Of a stretch of 64,000 nucleotides of DNA, positions 62,183 to 64,000 are shown piece by piece. The position numbers and the translations under genes were made by a program. How positions within the stretch are numbered: position 1 is the stretch's first letter; every line of letters starts with the position of its first letter. The notes below the pieces were generated by a model. It had not been told where the DNA came from, searched no databases, and saw only the letters and a list, made by a program, of their open reading frames with translations. The DNA is taken from positions 77,924-141,923 of the forward strand of contig JBAPTR010000199.1 in the NCBI GenBank assembly GCA_049282265.1. Reading direction: 5' to 3'. The stretch comes from CAYUCJ01 sp049282265. Lineage in GTDB: Bacteria > Desulfobacterota > DSM-4660 > Desulfatiglandales > Desulfatiglandaceae.

Positions 62183-63892
62183 AGACGAGACCGATTTGAT
62201 GATGATGAAGGATGAATACCTCTGATCCAGATCTTCCGCAGATACGTAAAGATATTCCTTTGAAAAAGAACCCCATATGTTTCGCAGAACCGCCTTGAGG
62301 GGGGCCCTCTTTTCCATTTCAGAAGCTGAGGCAAGGCGGATCATATCGGAAACAAAAATATTTTCAAATCCAGGCATGCGATAGGGGGGACTCTTTTCTC
62401 CAGCCCTGAGACACACGAAAAATGTCTTTGCCTGTTCGAGCAGGAGGCCTTCAAAAGACAGCGGAAGCCCCAGGATTTTCCTGCTCCACAAATTGAACAG
62501 GAGGGGATGGAACCTCATTTCCGGGTCATAAATCTGCTCCTCGGTGAGATGAAAACGGTCACCCAGTTTTTCAAACAACCGGTCCATGGCCTTGACCTGA
62601 TCGAAAATGTCCCGACATGCTTCAAGTTCCGAAAGGCTCTTGAAATCCCTGTAGGCCTCCGTTTCCACGTGACCCCGGTAGAGCAGGGGTCGTGGAAGGG
62701 ACAGCCCTTTGAGGGTCTGTCCCCACACTTCACCCCAAAAGGCAACATCCAATCCCTGTCTTAAAAACCAGGCGTCCTTGATCCATTTCTCCAACTCCCA
62801 CTTGAGTCCCAAGACAAGACCGAAGCCTGCGCGAAAAACAGTGATCAGGGGATGTCGTTTCAAAAGATCCAGGGCACTGGAGACATCTCCATTGCAAACC
62901 TTTTCCAGGGTAAGATTCAGGAAACCGGCGGCCCGGCGGCAGGTCTTGACAAGCACATCAAGGTCATTGATCACCGAACCGTCAGCTGAAAGGATCTGAT
63001 TGCAGAGACCGGCGAACTCAAGATAGATTCTGTCCTGAAAAAGGGGATCTGTAGACCCTGCGACCACTTTCATAAGCAGATCGCCCCTGCCCAGGTGATA
63101 AAAAGGGGAGAGAGGAATCAATTCCTTTGCCACACTATCCCGGTCTATTGCCTTGGCAGGCTCTGTTACCTCTTTCTCGGGCGTGAGAATTTCACAATTC
63201 AACGGCCCGTAAACAGAGAGGGCCTCCTCAAAGGGAAGGAACCCGTGCTCTGCAAGACGAACACCTCTCAGGCGATACATCTCTTCTTCCGCCTCTGCGG
63301 GAACGACGCCGGCAAGACCCTGTACAACCGCCTGATAGCGCAATTCATCCTCTCTTGCCATCCACCGCAGGAGCCCTTCAATATTTTCCCTCAGGTCAGG
63401 ATCCACGACCCGGATATAGTAGGTTCCATCCAGGGTGAAAAAACCGTCCGGCAGTTCCTGATCTTCATCCTCTTCCGGGATCTCCACCTGAATAGATCGA
63501 AATAAATAGTAGAAGGTCATGCTCTGGCCACTGGAAAAAAGCCACTTCACCAATCGTGAGGGGTCCGCCTTCAAGATCTGTGACAACCATCGATCTGCCT
63601 GACTCAGATCCATTCGATCCTTGCGCCAGATTTCCATATCCAGGAGGTATTGCCACTGTTTCGTAGAAGCCAACTCGAGTACAGGCAGGCAATCCCCTTC
63701 ACCAATTTTCTTGATGAGCCAGTAGAAATCTCCTTGGGCGAGTCCCCGTACCAATGCCCGGGGTTTGGGATGATCCAAGATGCGATCGAGGGTCTCTTTT
63801 CCTGAAAGGGGGTAGAGAGCCTTGACCGAATTCTCCTGCTCCGCGGGCATCGATCTATTTGTGGACACGACTTCAAACTTTTTTCTTTCCAT
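62180..63892 (-). CDS. Large uncharacterised cytoplasmic protein (possibly DUF6178 family)
   Basis: 570 residues from ATG 63892, with an AGGA SD; an earlier in-frame start at 63934 is less likely. Mostly helical, acidic, no signal peptide, membrane segment or Cys motif. Segments such as LVRGLAQGDFYWLIKKIGEGD, LLDMEIWRKDRMDLSQADRW (shown here in part) and GFFTLDGTYYIRVVDPD recall a deltaproteobacterial family I believe is DUF6178, but this is from memory of style and not certain. No catalytic residues can be named. Convergent with the FmdB gene; the upstream edge of the window carries another family A repeat. Confidence 0.6.
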   Translation of the reverse strand: MERKKFEVVSTNRSMPAEQENSVKALYPLSGKETLDRILDHPKPRALVRGLAQGDFYWLIKKIGEGDCLPVLELASTKQWQYLLDMEIWRKDRMDLSQADRWLSQILKADPSRLVKWLFSSGQSMTFYYLFRSIQVEIPEEDEDQELPDGFFTLDGTYYIRVVDPDLRENIEGLLRWMAREDELRYQAVVQGLAGVVPAEAEEEMYRLRGVRLAEHGFLPFEEALSVYGPLNCEILTPEKEVTEPAKAIDRDSVAKELIPLSPFYHLGRGDLLMKVVAGSTDPLFQDRIYLEFAGLCNQILSADGSVINDLDVLVKTCRRAAGFLNLTLEKVCNGDVSSALDLLKRHPLITVFRAGFGLVLGLKWELEKWIKDAWFLRQGLDVAFWGEVWGQTLKGLSLPRPLLYRGHVETEAYRDFKSLSELEACRDIFDQVKAMDRLFEKLGDRFHLTEEQIYDPEMRFHPLLFNLWSRKILGLPLSFEGLLLEQAKTFFVCLRAGEKSPPYRMPGFENIFVSDMIRLASASEMEKRAPLKAVLRNIWGSFSKEYLYVSAEDLDQRYSSFIIIKSVSS

Positions 63893-63974
63893 ATCCTGTT
63901 TTCCTGAGGGTTCTTGACTTTCGTTGCACAGCAAAGTTATGTTATGTATACTTACAGCCCATGTCCAGACAAAA

Positions 63975-64000
63975 GAGAACCTGAGGGTCTTTTTCAGATG
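63975..64000 (+). repeat. Dispersed hairpin repeat family A, copy 5 (start only, cut by window end)
   Basis: GAGAACCTGAGGGTCTTTTT matches the left arm of copies 2 and 3 in the same orientation; the rest lies beyond the window. Confidence 0.75.

Noticed and set aside
1..64000. CRISPR arrays, tRNA, rRNA, phage or transposase genes
   Set aside because: I looked for regularly spaced short repeats, tRNA-like cloverleaf segments and recombinase motifs in the gaps and saw none; the repeats present are long, dispersed and palindromic.

Overview
The window looks like chromosomal DNA of a strictly anaerobic deltaproteobacterium (Desulfobacterota; a sulfate reducer or syntroph). The evidence is the gene content: the ring-opening enzymes of the strictly anaerobic benzoyl-CoA pathway (cyclohexadienoyl-CoA hydratase, 6-hydroxycyclohexenoyl-CoA dehydrogenase, 6-oxocyclohexenoyl-CoA hydrolase), a branched-chain-type ABC uptake operon interleaved with acyl-CoA ligases, a probable selenoprotein, and deltaproteobacterial versions of housekeeping proteins. 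About 60 protein genes are supported. I see no rRNA, tRNA, CRISPR array, prophage or transposase gene.

Layout. 1-3.4 kb: end of purL and purQ, then a 46-residue ORF and a terminator. 3.4-6.3 kb: a thiolase and recO between two copies of a hairpin repeat. 6.3-15.6 kb: an operon on the minus strand running livG, acyl-CoA synthetase, livH, livM, binding protein, livF, lipoprotein, second acyl-CoA ligase. 16-17.5 kb: a dGTPase-like HD protein and a small partner. 17.9-28.7 kb: a long plus-strand housekeeping run, rpsB-tsf-pyrH-frr-uppS-cdsA-dxr-rseP-tsaB-psd-pssA-rsmD-coaD-ihfA. 28.6-29.4 kb: RlpA on the minus strand. 29.7-34 kb: aromatic ring cleavage (SDR, had, oah, dch). 34-39 kb: a J-domain protein, a UPF0280 protein, guaA and guaB. 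39.2-42.8 kb: a DsbA/FrnE-family selenoprotein, dinB and a BASS-type transporter. 43-46 kb: a hybrid histidine kinase with a PhcB-like methyltransferase. 46.3-52 kb: a purine nucleoside ABC transporter operon carrying a xanthine-guanine phosphoribosyltransferase, with an HD protein. 52.4-64 kb: an STN-domain protein, FAH-family hydrolase, class II aldolase, response regulator, a tandem Sm/Hfq-like protein, topA, dprA, a LysM protein, an FmdB zinc ribbon and a large uncharacterised protein.

How the genes fit together. The liv transporter and ligases could import and activate an aromatic, alicyclic or branched acid. Dch, Had and Oah turn the dienoyl-CoA produced by benzoyl-CoA reductase into 3-hydroxypimeloyl-CoA, which an SDR and thiolase could feed to acetyl-CoA; the reductase itself is not in the window. 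Purine supply appears three times: purL/purQ, guaBA, and nucleoside uptake with salvage.

The most notable findings are: (1) an in-frame TGA replacing the first cysteine of the CPWC motif in the FrnE-like protein, followed by a plausible bacterial SECIS; (2) a dispersed family of about 195-bp hairpin repeats whose core is flipped relative to conserved flanks in one copy; (3) a different palindromic element that twice fills the gap between convergent genes so exactly that both stop codons lie in its ends; (4) a tandem Hfq-like protein beside a stand-alone receiver; (5) a kinase/methyltransferase pair resembling fatty-acid-ester quorum sensing.
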